Part shown: positions 55,243 through 63,586 of the stretch, one piece after another
How positions within the stretch are numbered: position 1 is the stretch's first letter
Layout of the letters: each line of letters begins with the position of its first letter
Assembly: GCA_963717535.1 (NCBI GenBank)
Contig: OY970344.1
Coordinates: forward strand, 372,001 to 436,000
Reading direction: 5' to 3'
DNA from: Granulicella sp963717535
GTDB taxonomy: Bacteria; Acidobacteriota; Terriglobia; Terriglobales; Acidobacteriaceae
DNA: 64,000 nt
Notes under the pieces: generated by a model
Database searches by the model: none
What the model was told of the DNA's origin: nothing
Seen by the model: the letters and a program-made list of their open reading frames with translations, nothing else
Position numbers and translations under genes: made by a program

Positions 55243-55869
55243 TTATGTAAGGAAGGGGTTTGTCCGTCGTTCGACGCCGATGGTGGTTTCAGGACCGTGA
55301 CCGGGAATGACGAGCGTCTCGTCAGGCAAAGGGAGCAGCCGTTCGCGGATGCTTGCAAGCATCTGGCCGGTGTCGCCGCCGGGAAGGTCGGTTCGCCCCA
55401 CCGAGCCCGCGAAGAGGGTGTCGCCGGCCAGCAGGAGCTTTTGCTCGGGTAGATACAGGGAGAGGCTGCCTTGGGTGTGTCCGGGGGTGTGCAGGACCTG
55501 CGAGCGAAGCTCCCCGACCGAGAGCGCTTCGCCATCAGCGGGGGAGTGATCAGGAGGGCGAACATCGGGTGTTGCGATGCCGAGCCAGGCCGCTTGCCCA
55601 TCCATCATGGCGACAAGCGAAAGGTCCGCGTGGTTGTAGAGGACCGGAGCGCCGGTAGCCTGTTTCAGCGTCAGGGCGCCGGCGATGTGATCGATGTGGG
55701 CATGGGTGACCAGGATCTGGCGGACCGTGAGTTCGTGTGCGGCCAGGGCCGCGAGGATGAGACTGACGTCGGCTCCAGGGTCTACGACGATCGCGTCACG
55801 CGTGGCCTTATCGCCGAGCACTGTGCAGTTGCAGCCAAGCAGGCCGACGGGGAAGGTTTCACGGATCAC
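55243..55869 (-). CDS. MBL-fold metallohydrolase (glyoxalase II-like)
   Basis: About 208 residues. The metal motif is VTHAHIDHIAG, with further His in HTPGHTQGSLSLY, Asp in LLAGDTLFAGSVGR and His in VIPGHGPET. This pattern matches hydroxyacylglutathione hydrolase/YcbL-like enzymes. The GTG at 55869 (IRETFPVGLLGCN) is preferred because a terminator for secG lies just upstream; the longer frame would read through it and overlap secG. Confidence 0.85.
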   Translation of the reverse strand: MIRETFPVGLLGCNCTVLGDKATRDAIVVDPGADVSLILAALAAHELTVRQILVTHAHIDHIAGALTLKQATGAPVLYNHADLSLVAMMDGQAAWLGIATPDVRPPDHSPADGEALSVGELRSQVLHTPGHTQGSLSLYLPEQKLLLAGDTLFAGSVGRTDLPGGDTGQMLASIRERLLPLPDETLVIPGHGPETTIGVERRTNPFLT

Positions 55870-55896
55870 GGAGGGTGGGGTCCTGTCTTCCCAAAC

Positions 55897-55929
55897 GAGA
55901 AAGCGCAGGCCGCGGCCCGCGCTTTTCTC
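55897..55929 (-). terminator. Terminator after secG
   Basis: GAGAAAAGCGCG..GGCC pairs with GGCC..GCGCTTTCTC, read on the minus strand, 14 bases beyond the secG stop and ending in CTTTCTC. Confidence 0.75.
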
Positions 55930-55942
55930 ATCGGGAATGAAT

Positions 55943-56239
55943 TTACTTCTTGGCCGGGCTCGAGGAGTGCGTAGCGGTTCCGGAAAGGACAGACTTACTG
56001 CCATTGGAGCGGGCCAGCGCTACCGTCAGACCGATGGAGGTCAGCATAAAGATGATGGCCGACCACGTCGTGAGTCTCGTGAGCAGGTTGGACGCACCGC
56101 GAGGGCCGAAGGCGGTCTGCGATCCCGCGCCGCCAAAGGCTCCGGCGAGATCAGAGGACTTGCCTTGCTGCAGCAGAACGACGCCTACGAGGAACAGGCA
56201 CACGATAACGTGGAGAACGACAAGGAGTGTGACGAGCAT
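55943..56239 (-). CDS. secG: Preprotein translocase subunit SecG
   Basis: Small partner of SecYE in the inner membrane, 98 residues. Two helices (about 2-23 and 55-76) surround the hallmark VLLQQGKSSDLAGAFGGAGSQTAFGPRGASNLLTRLT. The C-terminal tail is Ser-rich and ends SSSPAKK. The ATG at 56239 gives the standard length; the ribosome site is weak. Confidence 0.92.
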   Translation of the reverse strand: MLVTLLVVLHVIVCLFLVGVVLLQQGKSSDLAGAFGGAGSQTAFGPRGASNLLTRLTTWSAIIFMLTSIGLTVALARSNGSKSVLSGTATHSSSPAKK

Positions 56240-56413
56240 GTGGCGGTTCTGAACCTTGGGCCGCGTGGAGCGGCGGAGATCACATCGGCGTTGCGGAACT
56301 GATGCTTTGCGGCACCAAACGCCTCTGTGTTGCCCTTCAGTGTACCACCCGCATCCGGCAGGGCAGGAGGAAGCGGCGTTGTCAGTTTCGCTTCGAGCAA
56401 GCATGATCAAGGG

Positions 56414-58453
56414 ATGATTCGCATCGGGGTGGACACGGGAGGCACTTTCACCGACTTTGTGTGCCTGGACGATGGGGGCTTGCGAGTGCTCAAGCTGCGC
56501 TCTACGCCAGAGGATCCGTCGCGGGCCATTCTTGAGGGTGTGCGGGCGATGGTGGGTGCTGCCTGGGGTGAATCTGTCGTGGAGGTGACCCATGGGTCCA
56601 CGGTGGCGACAAACGCCGTGCTGGAGCGTAAGGGCGGAAGGGTCGCCCTGCTGACGACAGCAGGGTTTGAAGACGTGCTCCGCATTGGTCGCCAGACGCG
56701 TCCAGAGCTTTACAACTTCATGGTAAAGAGACCGGAGCCGCTTGTGGCGCGGGAGTACACCTTTGGGATTCGCGAACGGATCGTAGCCGACGGTAGTGTG
56801 CTGGAGCAGCTGGAGTCGGCGGACATTGAGCGCGTACTTGCGGCTATTCAAGAGCTTGGGATCAACTCTGTTGCGGTGTGTTTTTTGCACTCATACAGGA
56901 ATCCAGCACATGAAGAAGCTGTGGCCGCCCGGTTGCGAGCAGCGGGGTTTCGCGTGTCGGCCTCGCATGAGATTCTGCCGGAGTACCGCGAATATGAGCG
57001 CTGGTCTACAACGGTGATGAACGCGTACGTGGCGCCTCTGATGGCGCAATACCTGGGACGCCTGCAAGAGGGGTTGCAGGCTTCAAGCCTGCGCATCATG
57101 CAGTCAAATGGTGGCTTGATCTCGGCGGAACGTGCAAGCCACGAAGCCGTGCAGACGATTCTCTCAGGGCCGGCAGCAGGCGTGGTCGGCGCGCAGCGTC
57201 TGGGGCAGGCTTCCGGCTTTACGCGTCTGATCACGTTCGATATGGGCGGCACTTCCACGGATGTGAGTTTGATTGACGGCGTCATTGGCACGACGAACGA
57301 ATCGCTGGTCGGCGATCTGCCGGTTCGCCTTCCAGTGCTCGACATTCACACGGTGGGTGCGGGGGGTGGATCGATCGCATGGATTGATTCGGGCGGTGGT
57401 TTGCGCGTTGGTCCACGGTCGGCAGGGGCGCATCCGGGGCCGGTGTGCTTTGGCCTTGGTGATGAATTGACAGTTACGGATGCGAACCTGCTGCTGGGGC
57501 GGCTGGATCCGGCGTACTTCCTGGGTGGCCGTATGAGCCTGGACCTGCAGCGGACCGAGAGCGTGGCCGGTGTCTTTGCAAGCAGGCTCGGTCTATCTGT
57601 GCCGCAGTTGGCGCAGGGCATCGTGCAGATTGCGAATGCCAATATGGAGCGTGCTGTGCGTGTGGTGAGCGTGCAGCGCGGGCACGATCCGCGGGACTTC
57701 GCTCTGCTTGCCTTTGGAGGCGCGGGAGGCCTGCATGGCTGCGAGTTGGCGGAGTCGTTGGACATCAGGACGGTGCTGGTACCTCAACATGCTGGCGTGC
57801 TTTCGGCGATGGGCATGCTGCTGGCGGATGTTGTCCGCGACTACTCGGCTTCGCTGCTGCTGGATGCAGAGTGCATCTCGGTTGAGGACCTTCAATCCCG
57901 ATTTGCGCCGCTGTTGATGCGGGCGCAAGGCGATCTTAGGCGCGAGGGTTTTGCGCCCGAGGACACGGCTGTCACGGCGGCGCTCGCGATGCGCTACAAG
58001 GGGCAGGCGTTCGAGATCGATGTACCTCTTCAACTCACCGGTGAGGGAGAGGTGGCCATGCTCGGCGCGACGCTCGACGACTTCCATCAACGTCATGAGC
58101 GTCTGTATGGCTACAGTCGCAAGGGAAGGGCGACGGAGGTGGTGCAGCTTCGTTTGCGTGCGGTTGGACGCACTTCGAAGCCAGCTCTTGCAGTCGGCCA
58201 AGCAAGCGTGCAAGAGCATGGGGAGCCGGATGCTGTGCGTTCGACGTGGTGGTCTGATGGTCAACACCCAACGTCCATCTTTCACCGAGATCAGCTTGAA
58301 CCGGGTATGGCTGGCCAAGGTCCGGCGATGGTGATCTCGGGCGAAGCGACTAGTCTTATTCCGCCTGATTGGACGTGGCAGATCGACGCAGTTGGGACGC
58401 TTGTAGCAACACGGAACGCGTTGGTGTTGGGAGGAGGATCCCATGTCGGCTGA
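56414..58453 (+). CDS. Hydantoinase A / 5-oxoprolinase alpha-like subunit
   Basis: ATP-dependent amidohydrolase subunit, about 679 residues. IRIGVDTGGTFTDFVCLDDG at the start and THGSTVATNAVLERKGGRVALLTT are the hydantoinase A N-terminal signature. FDMGGTSTDVSLIDG, TVGAGGGSIAWID and GAHPGPVCFGLG mark the ATP-binding core. ATG 56414 is chosen; the 29 codons upstream have no family sequence. It overlaps the beta subunit gene by 11 bases, so the pair is coupled. Together they open cyclic imides or amides such as hydantoins or 5-oxoproline. Confidence 0.9.
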   Translation: MIRIGVDTGGTFTDFVCLDDGGLRVLKLRSTPEDPSRAILEGVRAMVGAAWGESVVEVTHGSTVATNAVLERKGGRVALLTTAGFEDVLRIGRQTRPELYNFMVKRPEPLVAREYTFGIRERIVADGSVLEQLESADIERVLAAIQELGINSVAVCFLHSYRNPAHEEAVAARLRAAGFRVSASHEILPEYREYERWSTTVMNAYVAPLMAQYLGRLQEGLQASSLRIMQSNGGLISAERASHEAVQTILSGPAAGVVGAQRLGQASGFTRLITFDMGGTSTDVSLIDGVIGTTNESLVGDLPVRLPVLDIHTVGAGGGSIAWIDSGGGLRVGPRSAGAHPGPVCFGLGDELTVTDANLLLGRLDPAYFLGGRMSLDLQRTESVAGVFASRLGLSVPQLAQGIVQIANANMERAVRVVSVQRGHDPRDFALLAFGGAGGLHGCELAESLDIRTVLVPQHAGVLSAMGMLLADVVRDYSASLLLDAECISVEDLQSRFAPLLMRAQGDLRREGFAPEDTAVTAALAMRYKGQAFEIDVPLQLTGEGEVAMLGATLDDFHQRHERLYGYSRKGRATEVVQLRLRAVGRTSKPALAVGQASVQEHGEPDAVRSTWWSDGQHPTSIFHRDQLEPGMAGQGPAMVISGEATSLIPPDWTWQIDAVGTLVATRNALVLGGGSHVG

Positions 58454-60068
58454 GCAGGCTCTCCATCCGGTGGAACTGGAGATCTTCAAGAACCTGTTCG
58501 TTTCCGTTGCCGAGGAGATGGGGGTCACGCTGCATCGCACCGGGTTCTCCCCGAACATCAAGGAGCGCTTGGACTACTCGTGTGCCATCTATGACCGCCA
58601 CGGACGCACGATTGCTCAGGGTGATCACTTGCCCGTACATCTCGGGGCCATGCCGCTTTCCGTTCGTGCAGCGATTGAGAGCGTGGCTATGGAGCCCGGA
58701 GATATGGTCATCCTGAACGACCCGTTTCGCGGTGGCACACACCTTCCTGACATCACGCTGGTCGCGCCGGTGTTTCTCCCTGACGCAGGACTCGGCGAGA
58801 AGCCCGCCTTCTTTGCCGCAAATCGCGCGCATCATTCAGACGTTGGCGGCATGAGCCCGGGGTCGATGCCGCTGGCACGGGAGATCTTTCAGGAGGGCCT
58901 GATCATCCCGCCGCTGCGGCTGATGAAGCATGGTGAGATGGACACGGAGATCCTGGCGTTGATTCTTGCGAATGTGCGCACGCCCGGGGAGCGTGAGGGA
59001 GATCTGACCGCGCAAATCGCAGCGAATCGCGTGGGCAAGGCACGTCTTCTCCGACTGGTGGAGCGGTACGGTTTGGAGAAGACAGAGCGTTATGCGGCAG
59101 CGACGCAGGACTATGCGGAGCGCGTACTGCGGGCCACGCTCGCGGCGATCCCCGACGGCCGATACGAGTTCTGCGATGCGCTCGACGATGACGGGTTTGG
59201 CAACGGTCCGCTGCGCATTTGTTGTGCGATCACGATAGAAGGCGATCAGGTGACGGTGGACTTCAGCGGATCGGACGCGCAGACAACCGGCGGCGTCAAT
59301 GCGAATCTCGCGATCACCATGTCAGCGACGCTCTACTGCTTTCGCTGCTTGATCGAAGAGGATCTTCTTTACAACGACGGAATTGGGCGCGCTGTTCGGG
59401 TCATTGCGCCTGAGGGCACAGTGGTGAACGCGCGTCATCCTTCGGCCGTTGCCGGCGGCAACGTGGAGTGCTCGCAAAGGATCACCGATGTGGTGCTTGG
59501 TGCACTGGCGAAGGCGTTGCCGGGGCGCATCCCCGCGGCCAGCCAGGGCACGATGAATAACGTCACTCTCGGCGGTGTCGACACGCGGCCCGGACCAACG
59601 CAGGGACAGGTGTTTGCCTACTACGAGACCGCAGGTGGAGGCATGGGTGGGCGTCCGGGGCTGCCCGGTTTGCACGGCGTACACACGCATATGTCCAACA
59701 CGCGAAACACTCCGGTGGAAGCGTTGGAGCAGGCGCTCCCCATGCGAATTCACACGTATGCGTTGCGCACAGATTCAGGTGGAGATGGACGGTTTTCCGG
59801 AGGGGAAGGCCTGGTGCGCGAGTACGAGATGCTGGTGCCGACGCAGGCTACGTTGCTCACGGAGCGTCGCGCGAGTCAGCCGTATGGTGCGCAGGGAGGT
59901 GAGCCAGGCGCCGTTGGACGCAACACGTTGTGGCGTCGTGATGGGGCGGAGGAGCGGCTCGCGGGTAAGATACGCCTGGAGCTTGCGCCTGGAGATCGTT
60001 TGCGGATTGAGACTCCGGGCGGCGGTGGCTATGGTGTGCCGGCTGCACCTGCTGAAGGGAAGCCTTGA
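58443..60068 (+). CDS. Hydantoinase B / 5-oxoprolinase beta-like subunit
   Basis: A protein of 541 residues. HPVELEIFKNLFVSVAEEMG and DYSCAIYDRHGRTIAQGDHLPVHLG open the family; ILNDPFRGGTHLPDITLV, HHSDVGGMSPGSMP and GGNVECSQRITDVVLGAL are conserved stretches. GGGMGGRPGLPGLHGVHTHMSNTRNTPVE fits the metal-binding C-half. Upstream overlap 11 bases, downstream overlap 4 bases (TTGA), a tight operon. Confidence 0.9.
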   Translation: MSAEQALHPVELEIFKNLFVSVAEEMGVTLHRTGFSPNIKERLDYSCAIYDRHGRTIAQGDHLPVHLGAMPLSVRAAIESVAMEPGDMVILNDPFRGGTHLPDITLVAPVFLPDAGLGEKPAFFAANRAHHSDVGGMSPGSMPLAREIFQEGLIIPPLRLMKHGEMDTEILALILANVRTPGEREGDLTAQIAANRVGKARLLRLVERYGLEKTERYAAATQDYAERVLRATLAAIPDGRYEFCDALDDDGFGNGPLRICCAITIEGDQVTVDFSGSDAQTTGGVNANLAITMSATLYCFRCLIEEDLLYNDGIGRAVRVIAPEGTVVNARHPSAVAGGNVECSQRITDVVLGALAKALPGRIPAASQGTMNNVTLGGVDTRPGPTQGQVFAYYETAGGGMGGRPGLPGLHGVHTHMSNTRNTPVEALEQALPMRIHTYALRTDSGGDGRFSGGEGLVREYEMLVPTQATLLTERRASQPYGAQGGEPGAVGRNTLWRRDGAEERLAGKIRLELAPGDRLRIETPGGGGYGVPAAPAEGKP

Positions 60069-61309
60069 TCAGCGCCGGGCCTGGTTCCCCACGCGTCTTC
60101 GCGGGTCCGTTCGCGTGGTTGCGCGCAGCTCCCGTCGAGGCCAGGCGAAGTCTGCTTGCAGCCTCTCTAGGGTGGATGTTGGACTCCTTCGACATTCTTC
60201 TTTATGCGCTTGTGCTGCCGTCGTTGATGGCCAGCCTTCACTTGACGAAGGCTTCTGCCGGTCTGATTGGTTCACTGACGCTGATCTCCGCAGCCGCTGG
60301 AGGCATCCTGCTGGGCCTGGCTGCGGACCGCTGGGGGCGGACCCGCGCGCTGATGGCCTCGGTCCTGCTCTACGCTGTGTTTACGGCGGCTTGTGGTCTG
60401 GCGTGGAGCTTTGCGTCACTGGCTGTATTCCGCATTCTGCTGGGGTTTGGCATGGGCGGAGAGTGGGCTGCGGGCGCCGCGCTCGTAAGCGAAACGTGGC
60501 CGCCCGCACACCGCGACAAAGCTCTGGCACTGATGCAGAGCTCGTTTGCAATGGGCTATGGTCTTGCGGCGATCGTTGCGTTTCTGCTTCTCCCCCTGGT
60601 TGGCTGGCGTGGTGTCTTTGCGGTAGGTCTGTTGCCGGCGTTGCTGACCCTCTGGATCCGGCGCAAGGTGCCCGAACCCCCGGAGTGGAGGGCCGCGAGA
60701 GCAAGCCTGCATTCCGCAGAGATCACGGGGCTCCGGGCGTTGGTTGCGCCTCAACTGCTCTGGAGGACAGTGGCGCTCACGGCGATGAACGCGTGCTGCA
60801 TGTTTGCCTGGTGGGGTTTCAATTTGTGGGTGCCGTCGTATCTTGCACTTCCTGCGGCGCGCGGCGGCATCGGCTTCGGGCCGAGCACGATGACGCTGAT
60901 CCTTGTCGTTATGCAGTGCGGCATGTGGCTCGGGTATGTGAGCTTCGGATATCTGGCGACAGCGTTTGGCCGCAAACGGGTCTATGTGCTGTTTCTACTC
61001 GCGGCCGGAGTGCTGCTCCTGGTGTTTGGTCGAGTGCATTCTCCGTGGGCGCTGCTGGCCATCGGTCCGTGCCTTGCGTTTGTGGCTACAGGGTACTTCA
61101 GCGGCTTCGGCGCTGTGACAGCGGAGACGTATCCCGTACATACGCGCGCAACGGGTCAGGCAGTCACGTATAACCTTGGGCGGCTGGCCAGCGCTGCCGC
61201 ACCGTATGCAGTCGGCGCGTTGGCGGAGCGTCATGGCTTCGCATCGGCGTTTCACCTGAACTCTGTGGCTTTTCTAGCCGCAGCAGCACTCTGGGTCTTT
61301 CTGCGCTAA
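60065..61309 (+). CDS. MFS transporter
   Basis: 12-helix permease of 414 residues. LDSFDILLYALVLPSLMASL and ADRWGRTRALMASVLLYA (loop 2-3 motif) with GFGMGGEWAAGAALVSE place it near sialate/aromatic-acid-type MHS or SHS transporters. It starts at a TTG overlapping the hydantoinase B stop, with GAAGGGAAG upstream. It probably imports the substrate of the two hydrolase subunits. Confidence 0.87.
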   Translation: MISAGPGSPRVFAGPFAWLRAAPVEARRSLLAASLGWMLDSFDILLYALVLPSLMASLHLTKASAGLIGSLTLISAAAGGILLGLAADRWGRTRALMASVLLYAVFTAACGLAWSFASLAVFRILLGFGMGGEWAAGAALVSETWPPAHRDKALALMQSSFAMGYGLAAIVAFLLLPLVGWRGVFAVGLLPALLTLWIRRKVPEPPEWRAARASLHSAEITGLRALVAPQLLWRTVALTAMNACCMFAWWGFNLWVPSYLALPAARGGIGFGPSTMTLILVVMQCGMWLGYVSFGYLATAFGRKRVYVLFLLAAGVLLLVFGRVHSPWALLAIGPCLAFVATGYFSGFGAVTAETYPVHTRATGQAVTYNLGRLASAAAPYAVGALAERHGFASAFHLNSVAFLAAAALWVFLR

Positions 61310-61339
61310 ACGGTACCGCAAAGATCACGCACCTTATCT

Positions 61340-62035
61340 TCATGCTTCGTGCGACGGTTGAAGCAGGCTCGATTCCGGATCGCTCTTTGTCTGAGAGTTT
61401 CGGTTAGGAGACTGCTCCGCGTCACGCGTCCGCTTGATTTGGGCAAGAAGTTCAATGGCGTCGTCGCGCTTGAGGTCCGGCAAGTCTGCGCGCGCGAAGT
61501 ACTCGGTAAGTGGGGGACATAACCGCTGCAACGCCTTGTATGAACGGTGCGGGAAATACGTGGCCTTCATCTCTGCAATGAGCCGAACTGCGTGTGCATC
61601 ACAAATCACGCCTGCAGCTACGGACTGCCGCACAGCAGCCCTCAGGTTGACGAGTGGTTCCGATAGCTTGCGGTATGTCTCCGGCTCGTATACCAGCGCG
61701 ACCTCGTCGTCGCCATCCAGAACTCCATCGCGAAACATCGCAAAAACTTCCCCGAGGCCGATTGTTCCAAACATCTCCGTCTCCACGGCCCGCAAGGCGC
61801 CCATGCTTGAGGCCCCGAAGACCTTCACGCCTCGCTGGAGAACTGCAAGCACCTCTTTGGGAGACACAGCGAGCCGCTGAAAGAACTCTCCGTCGACTAT
61901 TCCGACAAAGCGCACATGTTCCGGGAGGCGCGCCAGATCGCCCCTGCAGATAGGGGGGAGATACTGCGCGCATAAAAGGTGCTCCGCAACCTTTGGAGAG
62001 AGCGACGGCCCAAGGTACACAACGGTGTCATGCAT
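61340..62035 (-). CDS. tfuA: TfuA-like protein, YcaO partner
   Basis: A protein of 231 residues. VVYLGPSLSPKVAEHLL, PEHVRFVGIVDGEFFQRLAVSPKE, KVFGASSMGALRAVETEMFG and FRDGVLDGDDEVALVYEPETY are the standard TfuA core; the C-terminus is a charged tail. TfuA proteins work with YcaO enzymes to put thioamides in peptide backbones (McrA in methanogens, thioviridamide-type RiPPs), where TfuA helps supply sulfur; the family name comes from trifolitoxin production. ATG 62035 overlaps the ycaO stop by 8 bases. A longer frame (to 62098) has no TfuA sequence. Convergent with the MFS gene, with a gap of 30 bases. Confidence 0.92.
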   Translation of the reverse strand: MHDTVVYLGPSLSPKVAEHLLCAQYLPPICRGDLARLPEHVRFVGIVDGEFFQRLAVSPKEVLAVLQRGVKVFGASSMGALRAVETEMFGTIGLGEVFAMFRDGVLDGDDEVALVYEPETYRKLSEPLVNLRAAVRQSVAAGVICDAHAVRLIAEMKATYFPHRSYKALQRLCPPLTEYFARADLPDLKRDDAIELLAQIKRTRDAEQSPNRNSQTKSDPESSLLQPSHEA

Positions 62036-63287
62036 GCGCTTTCCAGTATTCCACCGCTCGCTGTCCAAGGCGGCCGTGGTCAAGAGCCCACGTCTCAATC
62101 CCGGGCACGATTACTCGAACAACAGAATGGCTTGTAGCCTCCGGCGTGAAATCTACGACGATGATCTGACTTAGTCCGGCAGCCACGAAACGTTCGACCA
62201 GGAAGTCCAGGTCTCCCTCAAGTGTTTCAGAAACGTGGGACGACACTTCAGAGAGCTTCCGCAGTGACTTCGAAGGGGCGACGTACCAACTGTCAGGTTT
62301 GATGGTGCTGATGCGGCAGGTATGCATTTCGAAGTGTTCAGCAATTGATCCGGGCGGGAGAATATCTTCCCGAACTGCCTGGATGTCGACGCAGCGAGAC
62401 TGGGCAAGTTCGGTCAGAGCACGACGCAAAGCAATTTCCGCATTGGGATGTGCGCCCAATCCCCGATGCGCCATGGGAAATCCGGTGATGCTCTCGTCGG
62501 TAACGGAAGCAAAGAAAGTTGGAATTCCCATGCTGGAGGTGATGTCTCGTATGACGGGATGCAAGCCAGCCTGCCAGAACTTATTAAGTAGCAGGTTGGA
62601 GCCGGGATCTAAGCATTGGAATATGTCTAAGTCGTCCGAGCCGTCTTTGGCAGTTGTCCCATAGACGAAAGACCGACGCTCGCGGGGCAGATAGTGCGCG
62701 GCCAGTTCGGCCAGAGTCCAGGCATCACGTTCCGCCAGTTCGCATAGGGCGTGGCAGATGGCCTCTTCTCGGCAGTTGCCGGAAGCAAGACCATTGGTAT
62801 CCGTCAGGCGACAACATGCGGGATGTGGAACATCATGCCAGTTGAGGCCGGCGAGTTTGGCTGGAACCCAACAGGCCTCACCTGACAGGAGATCAAGCCC
62901 TTCACACCAGGAGTAGACCCGATCCTCGGAATACGTTGGAGAGAGCTCTACACAAAGACTACTGGGATCCAGTGCACGACAGCTTTGTCGCAGTGTGGAG
63001 AGGCTGGATTCGATCATAGGAAGCCGCGCCTTCAGAGCAGTCTGGCGCTCTATGGCCTCCATCAGGGCACCTGCGAGTGCGTCGACGGGTCGGGCACCCT
63101 TGCCGTTGTAGACGGAGAGAGGGTCGTCAGAGTCTGGAACTACGGCCGAATAGACAGGAATGCCAACCCTATCGAGACCTGTGATATCTGCTACCCGGGT
63201 CACACCCAGTGAGCGCGCGATAGGAGACATCGACAGGACTGTTTCAGCCGCCGGTACCGAACGTGGTATCCCATCAACTTTGATCAT
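62028..63287 (-). CDS. YcaO-domain protein, TfuA-associated
   Basis: ATP-dependent peptide-backbone activating enzyme, 419 residues. ATP/Mg residues are in LMEAIER (Glu77, Glu80, Arg81), TNGLASGN followed by EEAICHALCELAERDAW (Glu183, Glu186, Arg187), and RGLGAHPNAEIALRRALTELAQSR (276-298). The domain ends VVRVIVPGIETW. The C-terminus is YWKAHA, without the PxPxP of azoline-forming YcaO enzymes. YcaO proteins with TfuA typically make thioamides. Its ATG overlaps the stop of the upstream peptide gene by 4 bases (ATGA). No separate leader-binding (RRE) domain is obvious at the N-terminus. Confidence 0.92.
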   Translation of the reverse strand: MIKVDGIPRSVPAAETVLSMSPIARSLGVTRVADITGLDRVGIPVYSAVVPDSDDPLSVYNGKGARPVDALAGALMEAIERQTALKARLPMIESSLSTLRQSCRALDPSSLCVELSPTYSEDRVYSWCEGLDLLSGEACWVPAKLAGLNWHDVPHPACCRLTDTNGLASGNCREEAICHALCELAERDAWTLAELAAHYLPRERRSFVYGTTAKDGSDDLDIFQCLDPGSNLLLNKFWQAGLHPVIRDITSSMGIPTFFASVTDESITGFPMAHRGLGAHPNAEIALRRALTELAQSRCVDIQAVREDILPPGSIAEHFEMHTCRISTIKPDSWYVAPSKSLRKLSEVSSHVSETLEGDLDFLVERFVAAGLSQIIVVDFTPEATSHSVVRVIVPGIETWALDHGRLGQRAVEYWKAHA

Positions 63288-63562
63288 TCACGGTTCTTCA
63301 GGTGGAGTGCTCCTTCAAACATGAACGTACCGCCGTTCGCGTCTGGATGCGGATTAGACGAAGTCAGGAAACGCTGCAACTCCTCTGCGCTCACATCCTC
63401 ACCAAGCGTCTTGGCAGCCGATTCGGCGGAAGGAAGAGACCGCCTCACTGCGGCCTTTTGTGCAGGGTCGAGAGACTCAAAGAACGTGGTGAACTTTCTA
63501 AGTAGGTCGTAAAGTTCTTGTTGGGTAAGGCTCAGATGTCTCAGCATCTCCTCGTGATTCAT
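63284..63562 (-). CDS. Cys-free small protein, candidate RiPP precursor
   Basis: A protein of 92 residues with no recognised family. Residues 1-68 are highly helical and charged (LSLTQQELYDLLRKFTTFF, DPAQKAAVRRSL, SAEELQRFL), then SSNPHPDANGG and a 14-residue tail TFMFEGALHLKNRE. The layout (helical leader, Gly77-Gly78, short tail) is that of a modified-peptide precursor. It has no Cys at all, so a thiazole or lanthionine product is unlikely, whereas backbone thioamidation needs none. GGAGAG lies 7 bases before the ATG. Coupled to ycaO by ATGA. It could instead be an accessory protein. Confidence 0.7.
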   Translation of the reverse strand: MNHEEMLRHLSLTQQELYDLLRKFTTFFESLDPAQKAAVRRSLPSAESAAKTLGEDVSAEELQRFLTSSNPHPDANGGTFMFEGALHLKNRE

Positions 63563-63586
63563 CGCATACTCTCCGTTCTGATGTTG

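Noticed and set aside
59575..61173. 532-residue plus-strand ORF over hydantoinase B and MFS
   Set aside because: Out-of-frame shadow, Arg/Cys/Trp-rich, no domain; two recognisable genes fill the region.
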